64,000 nt of DNA, taken from contig NZ_CP085224.1 in the NCBI RefSeq assembly GCF_044803115.1, positions 4,402,001 to 4,466,000 on the forward strand, in the 5' to 3' direction. Every line of letters begins with the position of its first letter. Position 1 is the stretch's first letter. The notes beneath the pieces are model-generated. The model was not told where the DNA came from. It did no database searches and saw only the letters and a list, made by a program, of their open reading frames with translations. Position numbers and translations under genes: made by a program. The DNA comes from Caenispirillum salinarum_A (GTDB taxonomy: Bacteria > Pseudomonadota > Alphaproteobacteria > Rhodospirillales > Rhodospirillaceae). Positions 40,451 through 49,651 of the stretch are shown one piece after another.

Positions 40451-42427
40451 TCAGATCACCGCGCGCTCCCAGCCGCGGCCGCCGGCGCGGGGCGGTTCGT
40501 CGAAGAGGTCGGTGAGCTGGCGCATGACGGTGCCGCCAAGTTCCTCGGCATCCATGATCGTCACGGCGCGGCGGTAGTAGCGCGTCACGTCGTGGCCGAT
40601 GCCGATCGCCACCAGGTCCACCGGCGAGCCGGTCTCGATGGCGTGGATGACCTCGCGCAGATGGCGCTCCAGCGTGTTGCCGGGATTGACCGAGAGCGTC
40701 GAGTCGTCCACCGGCGCGCCATCGGAGATCACCATCAGGATCTTGCGCTGCTCGGGCCGCGCCATCAAGCGGTTGTGCGCCCACATGAGAGCTTCGCCGT
40801 CGATGTTCTCCTTGAGGATGCCCTCGCGCAGCATGAGCCCCAGGTTGCGGCGCGAGCGCCGCCACGGCGCGTCGGCGTTCTTGTAGACGATGTGGCGCAG
40901 GTCGTTCAGGCGGCCGGGATTGGGCGGCTTGCCGGCCGCCACCCACTGCTCGCGCGACTTGCCGCCCTTCCATGCCGACGTGGTGAAGCCCAGGATTTCC
41001 ACCTTCACGCCGCAGCGCTCCAGCGTACGCGCCAGGATGTCGGCGCTCATGGCCGCCACGCCGATGGGACGCCCGCGCATGGAGCCCGAGTTATCGATGA
41101 GCAGCGTCACCACCGTGTCGCGGAACTCCATGTCCTTTTCCATCTTGAAGGACAGGCTGTGCATCGGGTTGGCGACGATGCGGGCGAGGCGACCGGCGTC
41201 GAGCAGGCCTTCCTCCAGGTCGAATTCCCAGGCGCGGGTCTGCTTGGCCATGAGCTTGCGCTGCAGGCGGTTGGCAAGCCGCGCCACCACGCCCTGAAGG
41301 TGGGACAGCTGCTGGTCCAACTGCCCGCGCAGGCGGCTCAGCTCGTCGGGGTCGCACAGTTCGGCCGCTTCCACCACCTGGTCGAAGCGGGTGGTGAAGG
41401 GGTGGTAGCGGTGGACGTCCGGGTGTTCGTTGTGGCCCGGGCGGGGCTGCGCCGGTTCGGCCTGGGGGCCGGCGGGCTCTTCCGCGCCCTCGCCCATCTG
41501 GCCCATGACGGCGTCGCTTTCCTCGCTCTCGCCCTCGGCGTGCTGGTCGTCGGCGCCGGCCTCCGAGCCCGCATCCATGCCCTCGTCACCGGACTGCTGC
41601 TCGCCGCCCTGCTGCTTTTCCGACTCGCCTTCCTCGGGCTGGTCCTGGTCGCCGCCGGCGGCGGTTTCCTCCTCTTCGCGCTCCTGGCGCTCCAGTTCCT
41701 CGCGGTCGTCGTCCTCCAGCTCCAGGTCCTCGATGAGGCGGCGGAGTTCGTCGGCGAAGGCGGCCTGATCGCCCAGCTTGTCCAGCAGGGTCGGCAGGTG
41801 GCTGCCCAGCTTGTCCTCCAGGTAGGGGCGGCAGATGTCGACCATGTGCTGCATGGTCGGCCCCGCCTCCACCGCGCCGAAGCGCTCGTGGGCATACAGG
41901 CGCAGCACCTCGTGCAGGGGCATGCGGCTCTGTTCGTTGACCTGGGAGTAGCCCTCGCCGGACAGGCGCTGCTCGATGGTGCCCGACAGGTTGCGCGAGA
42001 TGCCCTTCAGCTTCCGCGCCCCCAGCGCCTCCACGCGGGCCTGCTCCAGCGCATCATAGACCTCGCGCGCCTCGCGGTTCTGCGGCAGGCGGCGGCGGTG
42101 CACGACGTCGTCGTGGTGGCGCAGGCGCATGGCCAGACTGTCGGAGGTGCCGCGCAGGCGGGTGATCATGTCCGGCGTCAGCTTGGCCGCCGGCAGGGGC
42201 AGGCGCACGGTGTTGCCCACCGTCTGGGCGGCGTTCTGGGCGTAGGTGAGCGGGGTGTAGGTCACCTGTACGTCAGGCTCGCCCGACAGCGCGCGCACGC
42301 AGGCGGTGGTGGCCCGCTTCACCGTTTCGGTGGGGCCGCCATCACCGCTGGCCGTGCGGCCACCGGGCAGGTTGGAGCCGCCGGCGTGCCGGGCGGAGGA
42401 AGTCGTCGACGGGGCTTTGCGGTCCAT
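40451..42427 (-). CDS. cobT: Cobaltochelatase subunit CobT
   Basis: A 658-residue subunit of the aerobic cobalt chelatase CobNST, which inserts cobalt into hydrogenobyrinic acid a,c-diamide for vitamin B12 synthesis. A very acidic central region (about 225-320) is followed by a C-terminal von Willebrand-like domain with the metal site DNSGSMRGRPIGVAAMSA. Other CobT blocks are YTPLTYAQNAAQTVGNTVRL near the start and LKENIDGEALMWAHNRLMA near the end. It lies 110 bases downstream of cobS. The large CobN subunit is not in the window. Confidence 0.93.
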   Translation of the reverse strand: MDRKAPSTTSSARHAGGSNLPGGRTASGDGGPTETVKRATTACVRALSGEPDVQVTYTPLTYAQNAAQTVGNTVRLPLPAAKLTPDMITRLRGTSDSLAMRLRHHDDVVHRRRLPQNREAREVYDALEQARVEALGARKLKGISRNLSGTIEQRLSGEGYSQVNEQSRMPLHEVLRLYAHERFGAVEAGPTMQHMVDICRPYLEDKLGSHLPTLLDKLGDQAAFADELRRLIEDLELEDDDREELERQEREEEETAAGGDQDQPEEGESEKQQGGEQQSGDEGMDAGSEAGADDQHAEGESEESDAVMGQMGEGAEEPAGPQAEPAQPRPGHNEHPDVHRYHPFTTRFDQVVEAAELCDPDELSRLRGQLDQQLSHLQGVVARLANRLQRKLMAKQTRAWEFDLEEGLLDAGRLARIVANPMHSLSFKMEKDMEFRDTVVTLLIDNSGSMRGRPIGVAAMSADILARTLERCGVKVEILGFTTSAWKGGKSREQWVAAGKPPNPGRLNDLRHIVYKNADAPWRRSRRNLGLMLREGILKENIDGEALMWAHNRLMARPEQRKILMVISDGAPVDDSTLSVNPGNTLERHLREVIHAIETGSPVDLVAIGIGHDVTRYYRRAVTIMDAEELGGTVMRQLTDLFDEPPRAGGRGWERAVI

Positions 42428-42537
42428 GCTGTCTCCACGCGCCGCGTGTCGGAAAGGTCGCTCGGTCGAGGAAGGCGCGGCCGGCGCCCGCCCTCGTCAT
42501 CAGGCGGCGCCGGCCGGACCCGGTCGGTGGGCGGCCG

Positions 42538-43524
42538 TCAGACGGCGACGGCGCGCACCGGGCTCTCGGGCAGGTCCTCGCCGAAGCAGCGCTGGTAGTA
42601 CTCGGCGATCACCGGGCGTTCCGTCTCGTCGCACTTGTTGAGGAACGTGAGACGGAAGGCGAAGGCCACGTCGCCGAAAATCTCGGCGTTCTCCGCCCAG
42701 GTCAGCACCGTGCGCGGGCTCATGACGGTCGAAATGTCGCCGTTGATGAAACCGGCGCGGGTCATGTCGGCCACGGCCACCATGGCGGAGATCTTCTCGC
42801 GACCCTCGGGCGTGTCGTACTCCGGGCGCTTCTTCAGGACGATGTCCGCCTCGGCGTCGTGCTCCAGGTAGTTGAGCGTGGCGACGATGTTCCAGCGGTC
42901 CATCTGCGCCTGGTTGATCTGCTGCGTGCCGTGGTAGAGGCCCGTTGTGTCGCCCAGGCCCACCGTGTTGGCGGTGGCGAACAGGCGGAAGCCCGGATGC
43001 GGGCGGATGACGCGGTTCTGGTCCAGCAGCGTCAGCTTGCCCTCGACCTCCAGCACGCGCTGGATGACGAACATCACGTCGGGGCGGCCGGCGTCGTACT
43101 CGTCGAAGACAAGCGCGCAGGAGTGCTGCAGGCACCACGGCAGCAGGCCCTCCCGGAACTCGGTCACCTGCTGGCCCTCGCGCAGGACGATGGCGTCCTT
43201 GCCCACCAGGTCGATTCGGCTGATGTGGCTGTCCAGGTTGACGCGGATGCACGGCCAGTTCAGGCGGGCGGCCACCTGCTCGATGTGGGTGGACTTGCCC
43301 GTGCCGTGGTAGCCTTGGACCATCACGCGGCGGTTGAACTTGAAACCGGCCAGGATGGCGAGCGTCGTCTCGCGATCGAACAGGTAGTTGGGGTCCAGAT
43401 CGGGGACGTACTCGTTGCCTTCCTTGAAGGCCGGGACGGTCATGTCGGAATCGATTTTGAAAGCCTCGCGGACCGAGACTTCCGTGTCCGGGGTGCCCGT
43501 CGGGATGTTGGCGCCGACCTCCAT
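42538..43524 (-). CDS. cobS: Cobaltochelatase subunit CobS
   Basis: A 328-residue AAA+ ATPase that works with CobT and CobN. Motifs are Walker A VQGYHGTGKSTHIEQVAARL, Walker B CALVFDEYDAGRPDVMFV and sensor-like FRLFATANTVGLGDTTGLYH. The length is typical. It heads the cobS-cobT transcription unit; the J-domain gene lies upstream on the same strand with a 100-base gap, an order common in alphaproteobacteria. No cobalamin riboswitch was recognised upstream. Confidence 0.95.
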   Translation of the reverse strand: MEVGANIPTGTPDTEVSVREAFKIDSDMTVPAFKEGNEYVPDLDPNYLFDRETTLAILAGFKFNRRVMVQGYHGTGKSTHIEQVAARLNWPCIRVNLDSHISRIDLVGKDAIVLREGQQVTEFREGLLPWCLQHSCALVFDEYDAGRPDVMFVIQRVLEVEGKLTLLDQNRVIRPHPGFRLFATANTVGLGDTTGLYHGTQQINQAQMDRWNIVATLNYLEHDAEADIVLKKRPEYDTPEGREKISAMVAVADMTRAGFINGDISTVMSPRTVLTWAENAEIFGDVAFAFRLTFLNKCDETERPVIAEYYQRCFGEDLPESPVRAVAV

Positions 43525-43625
43525 GGTCCTCCTCGAAAGCGGTTCGTGTTCATCTCTGCGCGGCCGTGGACCCGCGGGTCCGGCGGCCGGGGCGGTGGTC
43601 GTTGTCCCCTATATAGGGTGCGCGA

Positions 43626-44246
43626 TCAGGCATTCAGGCCGTTGAGCAGCGTTTTATAGGCCTGATTGACCGCCTTGAAGCGTTCCTCCGACGCCTTGTC
43701 GCCAGGATTGAGGTCGGGATGATAGCGCTTCACGAGTTCCTTGTATCGCGCTTTCAACCCCTCCTTCGTCAAGGGCCACTCCAGGTCCATGACGCGCATG
43801 GCCTTGTCCTGGTCGGTTCCGCGCTGGGGCCGGCCGGCGGCGTATTCGCGGTTGTAGCGCTGCTCGCGCCTGTTCTCGGCGGCCTCTTCCTCGAAGAAAT
43901 CGAAGCTGTCCTTCACGCGGCCCGCCTTGAACGCCCGGTACGCCGCCGCCGAGGTGCCGAGCCCGGCATGGACGTGGCCCAGCTTCCAGCTCGGCCTTCC
44001 CCAGGTGGTGTCGGCGCGGACGCTGGCCTCCACTTCCTCCTCGCTCATGTCGGCGTAGTAGTTCCAGCGCTTGTTGTACTCGCGCACGTGCTCCAGGCAG
44101 TAGTGGTCATACTCCCGCAGACTGCGGTCGCGCGGCGCGCGGTAGTCGCCGGCCTCGCGGCATCCGGGCCAGGCACAGGTTTCCGTCGCGACCCCGGGCG
44201 GGTCGCGGTCCTGGAAGAAGGCGTGTGAGCGTCTGCGGCCGTTCAT
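43626..44246 (-). CDS. J-domain protein
   Basis: A 206-residue protein with a C-terminal J domain containing the HPD motif in LVKRYHPDLNPGDKASEERF (about residues 170-190), which stimulates DnaK/Hsp70 ATPase. The N-terminal half has CAWPGCREAGDYRAPRDRSL and a Cys-rich start (ETCAWPGC), followed by CLEHVREYNKRWNYYADMSE. This N-terminal block with a C-terminal J domain is a known alphaproteobacterial type found next to cobS. It would recruit DnaK to a specific client, possibly linked to cobalamin or ribosome functions, which is not shown. Confidence 0.88.
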   Translation of the reverse strand: MNGRRRSHAFFQDRDPPGVATETCAWPGCREAGDYRAPRDRSLREYDHYCLEHVREYNKRWNYYADMSEEEVEASVRADTTWGRPSWKLGHVHAGLGTSAAAYRAFKAGRVKDSFDFFEEEAAENRREQRYNREYAAGRPQRGTDQDKAMRVMDLEWPLTKEGLKARYKELVKRYHPDLNPGDKASEERFKAVNQAYKTLLNGLNA

Positions 44247-44393
44247 CGGGTCAATATGCGGAGGTTCGCTTGATGAGGCAACCGGCCTGATGGCCGGGCC
44301 GGACGCCCGCTTCCAGGCGCTTGACGCCGCCCCGCCCGCACCCCACCCTCAGGCCCCGATTGTCCTTTTCCCGGCCCACGGAGAGACGCACCG

Positions 44394-44723
44394 ATGCCCA
44401 CCATCCGCGAGCGCATGGAGCGCAAGCTGACCGACGCCTTCGCCCCCGTCACGCTGGAGATCAAGGACGACAGCCACAAGCACGCCGGCCACGCCGACCG
44501 CATCGCGGCGCTGAAGGACCAGGGCCAGGGCGACGGCCATGCGCCCATCGACGGCGGCGGCGAAACGCATTTCCGCGTCGCCATCGTCTCGGACGCCTTC
44601 GAGGGCAAGAGCCGGGTGCAGCGCCAGCGCATGGTGTTCGACACGCTGAAGGAGGAGTTGCAGGAGCGCATCCACGCCCTGCAACTGAAGACCATGACGC
44701 CCGAGGAAGCGCGGACGGAGTGA
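44394..44723 (+). CDS. BolA family protein
   Basis: A 109-residue BolA-like protein. The alphaproteobacterial BolA pattern is visible: LEIKDDSHKHAGHA, then THFRVAIVSDAFEGKSRVQR and the invariant RVQRQRM core; an acidic insertion lies between them. BolA proteins bind Fe-S clusters with monothiol glutaredoxins and influence iron and stress responses. It stands alone and diverges from the J-domain gene. Confidence 0.9.
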   Translation: MPTIRERMERKLTDAFAPVTLEIKDDSHKHAGHADRIAALKDQGQGDGHAPIDGGGETHFRVAIVSDAFEGKSRVQRQRMVFDTLKEELQERIHALQLKTMTPEEARTE

Positions 44724-44757
44724 GTGACCGCCGGCCTGCCCGCCGTCGTCCGGCCAC

Positions 44758-44780
44758 AAAAAACCCGGCCAGCGGCCGGG
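44758..44780 (-). terminator. Intrinsic terminator
   Basis: CCCGGCC / GGCCGGG stem with a 3-base loop, followed on the minus strand by six T. It directly follows the HNH gene stop at 44789. Confidence 0.8.
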
Positions 44781-44788
44781 GCGGTCGG

Positions 44789-45352
44789 TCATTCCTCCAG
44801 TTCGGAATCCCAGTACAGAAAGTCGCGCCAGCTTTCGTGCAGGTAGTTGGGCGGGAAGCGGCGGCCGATGTCCTGAAGCTGGAAGGCATTGGGGCGGAAG
44901 GGCTCGCGGATCAGGGGCATGCCGCAGTCCTTGGGAAGCTTGCTGCCCTTCCGCAGGTTGCAGGCCCCGCAGGCCGTGACCACGTTCAGCCAGTTTGTCC
45001 GCCCGCCCCGGCAGCGCGGGATCACGTGGTCGAAAGTCAGGTCGTGGGTGGGAAAGCGCCGACCGCAGTACTGGCAGGTGAAATGATCGCGAAGGAACAC
45101 GTTGAACCGGGTGAAGGCCGGCCTTCGATGGGTGGGCGCGTATTCCTTCAGGGCGATCACGCTGGGAAGCTTCAACTCCATGCGTGGACTGTGGATGATG
45201 GCGTCGTCATATTCATGCACGACGCTCACCCGCCCAAGGAACACCGCCTTGATGGCCTCCTGCCACGGCCAGAGCGACAGCGGATAATAGCTCAAGGGCC
45301 GAAAATCCGCGTTCAGAACCAAAGCCGGGCTTCTGTCCAGTATCGCGTTCAA
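44789..45352 (-). CDS. HNH endonuclease
   Basis: A 187-residue protein with an HNH nuclease domain near the middle: the zinc-binding pair CQYCGRRFPTHDLTFDHVIP (about residues 96-115), then WLNVVTACGACNLRKGSKLP with the second CxxC and the Asn/His residues. The N-terminal block ALVLNADFRPLSYYPLSLWP is typical of a standalone, housekeeping-type HNH family widespread in alphaproteobacteria. No restriction methylase or phage genes are nearby, so it is not obviously part of a restriction system. The target is unknown. Confidence 0.85.
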   Translation of the reverse strand: MNAILDRSPALVLNADFRPLSYYPLSLWPWQEAIKAVFLGRVSVVHEYDDAIIHSPRMELKLPSVIALKEYAPTHRRPAFTRFNVFLRDHFTCQYCGRRFPTHDLTFDHVIPRCRGGRTNWLNVVTACGACNLRKGSKLPKDCGMPLIREPFRPNAFQLQDIGRRFPPNYLHESWRDFLYWDSELEE

Positions 45353-45435
45353 GGTCTACCCCGCTGTCCGGGTGTTTAGACACAAGATATGGTACTCAGT
45401 ATCAGAGTTCCTGCCAAGCAAGACGATACCGTTTT

Positions 45436-46317
45436 ATGAAATCGCCAAACACGCCGGAAAACAACAAGACCTTTCAAACGGTTACTCGATTCGCGCCGTC
45501 CCCCACCGGACACTTGCACCTGGGTCACGCGCACTCTGCGCTGTTCTCGTTTCGACAGGCGCGGGAGGCCGGCGGGCGCTTCCTGCTGCGCATCGAGGAC
45601 ATCGACAAGGGCCGCTGCCGTTCTGAATACGAAACGGCGGTGCTGGAGGATCTGCGCTGGCTGGGCCTGGAGTGGGAAGAGCCCGTGCGCCGCCAGTCGC
45701 AGCACTTCGACCAGTACGCCGACGCGCTGGAGCGGCTGGAGGCCATGGGGCTGCTCTACCCCTGCTTCTGCACCCGCAAGGAGATCCAGGCCGAGGTCGC
45801 CCGCAGCCCCAGCGCCCCGCACGGCCCCGACGGCGTGCTCTACCCCGGCACCTGCCGCGCCCTGGCACCCGAGGACCGCCGCACCTTGCGCGCCGCGGGC
45901 CGGTCCTTCGCCCTGCGGCTGGACATGGCGCGCGCGGTGGAGCAGACCGGGCCGCTGACGTGGCATGACCGGGCTGCGGGACCGCAGCAGGCACGGCCGC
46001 AGATGTTCGGTGACGTGGTGCTGGCGCGCAAGGACACGCCGACCAGCTATCACCTCGCCGTCACCCACGACGACGCATTGCAGGGCGTGACACTGGTGAC
46101 GCGCGGGCAGGACCTGTTCGAGGCGACGCACATCCACCGGCTGTTGCAGGCGCTGCTGAGCCTGCCCGTGCCGGAGTACCACCACCACGGCCTGCTCACC
46201 GACCCCGAGACGGGCCGCCGCCTCGCCAAGCGCGACAAGAGCCGGACGCTCCGCGCGCTGCGGGAGGCGGGCCGGACGCCGGCGGACGTGCGGGCGATGG
46301 CCGGCATGCCTGACTGA
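45436..46317 (+). CDS. gluQ: Glutamyl-Q tRNA(Asp) synthetase
   Basis: A 293-residue truncated glutamyl-tRNA synthetase-like enzyme. It activates glutamate and attaches it to queuosine at the wobble position of tRNA(Asp). The class I signature is RFAPSPTGHLHLGHAHSALF (HIGH as HLGH) and the KMSKS equivalent is LAKRDKSRTL. The cysteine pair CFCTRKEIQAE and the absence of the anticodon-binding domain fit GluQRS rather than GltX. The start ATG has no strong Shine-Dalgarno. Confidence 0.92.
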   Translation: MKSPNTPENNKTFQTVTRFAPSPTGHLHLGHAHSALFSFRQAREAGGRFLLRIEDIDKGRCRSEYETAVLEDLRWLGLEWEEPVRRQSQHFDQYADALERLEAMGLLYPCFCTRKEIQAEVARSPSAPHGPDGVLYPGTCRALAPEDRRTLRAAGRSFALRLDMARAVEQTGPLTWHDRAAGPQQARPQMFGDVVLARKDTPTSYHLAVTHDDALQGVTLVTRGQDLFEATHIHRLLQALLSLPVPEYHHHGLLTDPETGRRLAKRDKSRTLRALREAGRTPADVRAMAGMPD

Positions 46318-46326
46318 GAACCGCCG

Positions 46327-46479
46327 TCATTTGAAGCGGCGCGGCCGCTCCTTGTAGTTCTCGTGCAGGACCTCTGTCTCGTTGCGCTTCTTCGCCTTGC
46401 GCATGCGCTGAAGCTGGAACGCGCCGTAGGCGATGCCGATCAGCAGGGTCACCATGGCGAGGATGAAGATTTCGGACAT
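46327..46479 (-). CDS. Small single-pass membrane protein
   Basis: A 50-residue protein with one hydrophobic helix (SEIFILAMVTLLIGIAYGAF) and a basic C-terminus (RMRKAKKRNETEVLHENYKE). The start at 46479 follows GGAGG at 6-7 bases, so the short form is strongly preferred over the longer upstream frame. Function unknown. It lies just downstream of the pot genes on the same strand, about 100 bases after potI. Confidence 0.7.
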   Translation of the reverse strand: MSEIFILAMVTLLIGIAYGAFQLQRMRKAKKRNETEVLHENYKERPRRFK

Positions 46480-46581
46480 GACGGACCTCCGTTGCTGCGA
46501 ACGTAAGCCCGCCCTACGGAGCGGTCGGAGGCAGCGGATCGGCCGGCCCGCCATCAGGCCGCGCCGTACCACCGCGGATCG

Positions 46582-47430
46582 TCAGAACCGCTCCTCCTCC
46601 GCCGCGGCCGCCGCGGCCGCCTTGTCGCGCAGGGCTTCCTGACGGCGCATGAACCACGCGGCGAGCAGGATCGTCAGGGCCGCCACCAGCACCAGCAGGG
46701 TCGCGAGCGCATTGATCTTGGGGCTCACGCCCAGCCGCACGCTGGAGAACACCACCATGGGCAGCGTCGTGGACGCCGGGCCGGAGGTAAAGCTCGCCAC
46801 CACCAGGTCGTCCAGCGACATGGTGAAGGCCAGCAGCCAGCCGGCCACCAGCGCCGGGGAAATGATCGGCAGGGTGATGGCGAAGAACACCTTTGCCGGC
46901 CGCGCGCCCAGGTCGAGGGCGGCTTCCTCCACGCTCTCGTCCATCTGCGCCAGGCGCGACTGGATGATGACCGCCACGAAGGCCATGGTGAAGGTGGAAT
47001 GCGCGATGGTGATGGTCGACACCCCCCGCCCGGCCGGAATGCCGATGGCCTGCTCCAGCGCCACGAACAGCAGCAGCAGCGACAGGCCGGTGATGACCTC
47101 GGGCATGACCAGCGGGGCCGACAGCATGCCCGAGAACAGCGTGCGCCCCCGGAACCGCCTGAAGCGCGCCATCACCATGCCGGCGATGGTGCCCAGGATG
47201 GTCGCGATGGTCGCCGAGAACACCGCCACCCGAAGCGAGACCCAGGCGGCGTCCAGGATGTTGTCGTCCTGGAACAGCTCCAGGTACCACTTCGTCGAGA
47301 ACCCGGACCACACCGTCACCAGCCGGTTCTCGTTGAAGCTGTAGATGATGAGCAGCAGGATCGGCACGTAGAGGAACGCAAAGCCGAGCCCGAGCGCTGT
47401 CAGCAGGAAGAAGGAGCGGTTGCGGCCCAT
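46582..47430 (-). CDS. potI: Polyamine ABC transporter permease PotI-like
   Basis: A 282-residue inner-membrane permease of the spermidine/putrescine ABC importer. Six hydrophobic helices are expected, starting FFLLTALGLGFAFLYVPILL. The permease EAA-type loop is EEAALDLGARPAKVFFAITL, conserved across PotC/PotI proteins. It starts 3 bases before the end of potH and is the fourth gene of potF-potG-potH-potI. PotFGHI imports putrescine in enterobacteria, and the adjacent aminotransferase supports this substrate. Confidence 0.9.
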   Translation of the reverse strand: MGRNRSFFLLTALGLGFAFLYVPILLLIIYSFNENRLVTVWSGFSTKWYLELFQDDNILDAAWVSLRVAVFSATIATILGTIAGMVMARFRRFRGRTLFSGMLSAPLVMPEVITGLSLLLLFVALEQAIGIPAGRGVSTITIAHSTFTMAFVAVIIQSRLAQMDESVEEAALDLGARPAKVFFAITLPIISPALVAGWLLAFTMSLDDLVVASFTSGPASTTLPMVVFSSVRLGVSPKINALATLLVLVAALTILLAAWFMRRQEALRDKAAAAAAAEEERF

Positions 47431-47433
47431 GGC

Positions 47434-48444
47434 TCAGGACTCCTTCTTCGCGTCGCGCGCCTGATAGTGCTGGAAGATCATGATGGGCACCACCAGCAGC
47501 ACCAGCATGGCGATGGCGACGGCCGACGCCACCGGCCAATCGCGGTTGTTGAAGAATTCCGACCACAGGACGCGGCCGATCATCAGCGTTTCCGGCCCGC
47601 CCAAGAGGTCGGGGATGACGAACTCACCCACCGCCGGAATGAACACCAGCAGCGAGCCCGCCACGATGCCCGGCACAGACAGCGGCAGCGTCACCGTCAG
47701 GAAGGCCTTCCAGGGCTTGGCGCCCAGGTCGGCGGCGGCCTCCAGCAGGGACCGGTCCAGCTTCTCCAGGTTGGCGTACAGCGGCAGGATCATGAACGGC
47801 AGGTAGCTGTAGGTGATGCCGAGGTAGACCGAGAACTCGTTGTAGAGCAGCGGCAGCGGCTCGTTGATGAGGCCGGTCCACATCAGGAAATTGTTCAGCA
47901 GGCCGTTGCTCTTGAGAATCCCGACCCAGGCGTAGACGCGGATCAGGAACGACGTCCAGAAGGGCAGGATCACCAGCAAAAGCAGCATGTTGCGGGTCGA
48001 CGGCCTGGCCTTGGCGATGGCGTAGGCCATGGGGTAGCCCACCAGCAGGGTCAGGATGGTCGACACCGTCGCCATCTTCAGACTGCCCAGGTAGGCCTCC
48101 ACGTACAGCGGGTCTTCCAGCAGGAACTGGTAGTTGCCGATGGCGAGCTGGATGCGCAGGTACGTTCCTTCCGCCCATTCCACCAGCGCGGTGTAGGGCG
48201 GCAGGCCCAGGCGGTATTCGGCGAAGCTGATCTTGAAGACGATGGCGAAGGGCAGCAGGAAGAACAGCAGCAGCCACACGTAGGGAATGGCGATCACCAG
48301 CCCCCGGCCGCCGATGCGCAGCCGTTTCGACATCCACCGGGAAAGGTGCCCGGTCATGCGGCGGGCGCGCACGCCCTGCTCGGCCTCCGGCACGCCCACG
48401 GCGCCCGGCTCGCGCGGGGCTTCCTCGGGTCGGACGTGGGTCAT
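47434..48444 (-). CDS. potH: Polyamine ABC transporter permease PotH-like
   Basis: A 336-residue inner-membrane permease that pairs with PotI. After a hydrophilic leader of about 50 residues the first helix is GLVIAIPYVWLLLFFLLPFA, and the cytoplasmic ATPase-contact loop is LLEAAADLGAKPWKAFLTVT. The start overlaps the potG stop (ATGA, 48441-48444). Helices continue to FNNRDWPVASAVAIAMLVLL near the end. Confidence 0.92.
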   Translation of the reverse strand: MTHVRPEEAPREPGAVGVPEAEQGVRARRMTGHLSRWMSKRLRIGGRGLVIAIPYVWLLLFFLLPFAIVFKISFAEYRLGLPPYTALVEWAEGTYLRIQLAIGNYQFLLEDPLYVEAYLGSLKMATVSTILTLLVGYPMAYAIAKARPSTRNMLLLLVILPFWTSFLIRVYAWVGILKSNGLLNNFLMWTGLINEPLPLLYNEFSVYLGITYSYLPFMILPLYANLEKLDRSLLEAAADLGAKPWKAFLTVTLPLSVPGIVAGSLLVFIPAVGEFVIPDLLGGPETLMIGRVLWSEFFNNRDWPVASAVAIAMLVLLVVPIMIFQHYQARDAKKES

Positions 48445-49562
48445 TGCGTCACCACCACGCTGCTGTCCGGGTTCCAATGGATCCACACCCGGTCCTCCCA
48501 GGTGATGTCGGCCTGGGCTTGGCGGGTGACGTTGGGCACGGTCACCCGCACCATCTTGCCGGTGTCCAGCGTCACCATGTAGGTGGAGATGCCGCCCAGA
48601 TACACGATATCCGTCACCTTGCCCTCTCCGACGTTGTCCGTCGCGGCGGGCCTGTCCTTGCCGATGAAGACCTTCTCGGGCCGCACCGCCACCCACACCG
48701 TCTGCCCCTGACGGGCGGCGATGCCGTGGCTGACGTAGATGCGGCTGGAAATTTCGGGGCTCTGGATGGTGACGTAGTCGGCCTCGTCCTCGTCCAGCAC
48801 GCCCTCGAACATGTTCACGGTGCCGAAGAACTCCGCCACGAAGCGGGAGTTGGGGTACTCGTACATGGCGTGGGGGTTGTCGATCTGGATGATCTCGCCC
48901 GCGTCCATGACGGCGACGCGCGTGGACATGGTCATGGCCTCCTCCTGGTCGTGGGTGACCATGACGAAGGTGACGTCCAGTTCCTCCTGGATGTCGACCA
49001 GTTCCAGCTGGGTGCGCTCGCGCAGTTTCTTGTCGAGCGCGGACAGGGGCTCGTCCAGCAGCAGCACCTTGGGGCGCTTGGCGAGGCTGCGGGCAAGGGC
49101 CACGCGCTGGCGCTGGCCGCCGGACAACTGCTGCGGCTTGCGCTTGGCAAACCGGCCCAGTTCCACCAGTTCCAGCATTTCCGCCACGCGGCGGTTGACC
49201 TCCGCCCTGGGCAGCCCGTCCTGCTTGAGCCCGAAGGCGATGTTCTGCTCCACCGTCATGTGGGGGAACAGGGCGTAGGACTGGAACATCATGTTCACCG
49301 GCCGCTCATAGGGCGCGAGGCCGCCGATGTCCTGGCCGTCAATGAGGATGCGGCCGGATGTCGGCTGCTCGAACCCCGCGATCATGCGCAGCAGGGTGGA
49401 CTTGCCGCAGCCCGACCCGCCCAGCAGCGAGAACAATTCGCCCTGGTTGATGGTCAGCGACACCCCGTTGACGGCGGTGAAGTCGCCGAACTTCTTCACC
49501 ACGTCCTGGATCTGGATGATGGGTTTGGTACGGGTGCGGGTCGCCGCAGCCAGTGTGGTCAT
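48441..49562 (-). CDS. potG: Polyamine ABC transporter ATP-binding protein PotG-like
   Basis: A 373-residue ATPase. Walker A is LLGGSGCGKSTLLRMIAGFE, the ABC signature QQLSGGQRQRVALARSLAK, Walker B KVLLLDEPLSALDKKLRE and the switch His is in FVMVTHDQEEAMTMS. A C-terminal TOBE-type region (about 290-373) is present, as usual for the PotA/PotG family. An upstream GTG at 49577 is an alternative start. It couples to potH by a four-base overlap; a hairpin lies between it and potF. Confidence 0.93.
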   Translation of the reverse strand: MTTLAAATRTRTKPIIQIQDVVKKFGDFTAVNGVSLTINQGELFSLLGGSGCGKSTLLRMIAGFEQPTSGRILIDGQDIGGLAPYERPVNMMFQSYALFPHMTVEQNIAFGLKQDGLPRAEVNRRVAEMLELVELGRFAKRKPQQLSGGQRQRVALARSLAKRPKVLLLDEPLSALDKKLRERTQLELVDIQEELDVTFVMVTHDQEEAMTMSTRVAVMDAGEIIQIDNPHAMYEYPNSRFVAEFFGTVNMFEGVLDEDEADYVTIQSPEISSRIYVSHGIAARQGQTVWVAVRPEKVFIGKDRPAATDNVGEGKVTDIVYLGGISTYMVTLDTGKMVRVTVPNVTRQAQADITWEDRVWIHWNPDSSVVVTQ

Positions 49563-49603
49563 GGGTCGGGCACTCACAACGCGGGACGAAAGGCTGTATC
49601 AGG

Positions 49604-49638
49604 AAAAAGGGGGCGCCGGCCGAAGCCGAGGCGCCCCC
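49604..49638 (-). terminator. Intercistronic hairpin between potF and potG
   Basis: GGGGGCGCC (49609-49617) pairs with GGCGCCCCC (49630-49638). On the minus strand it is followed by TTTTT. It may give partial termination or protect the potF mRNA, so that the binding protein exceeds the membrane subunits. Confidence 0.75.
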
Positions 49639-49651
49639 CGATCCGCTTAAT

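Noticed and set aside
42428..43625. A cobalamin riboswitch upstream of cobS-cobT
   Set aside because: No B12-box-like conserved core is visible in the short gap upstream of cobS (43525-43625).
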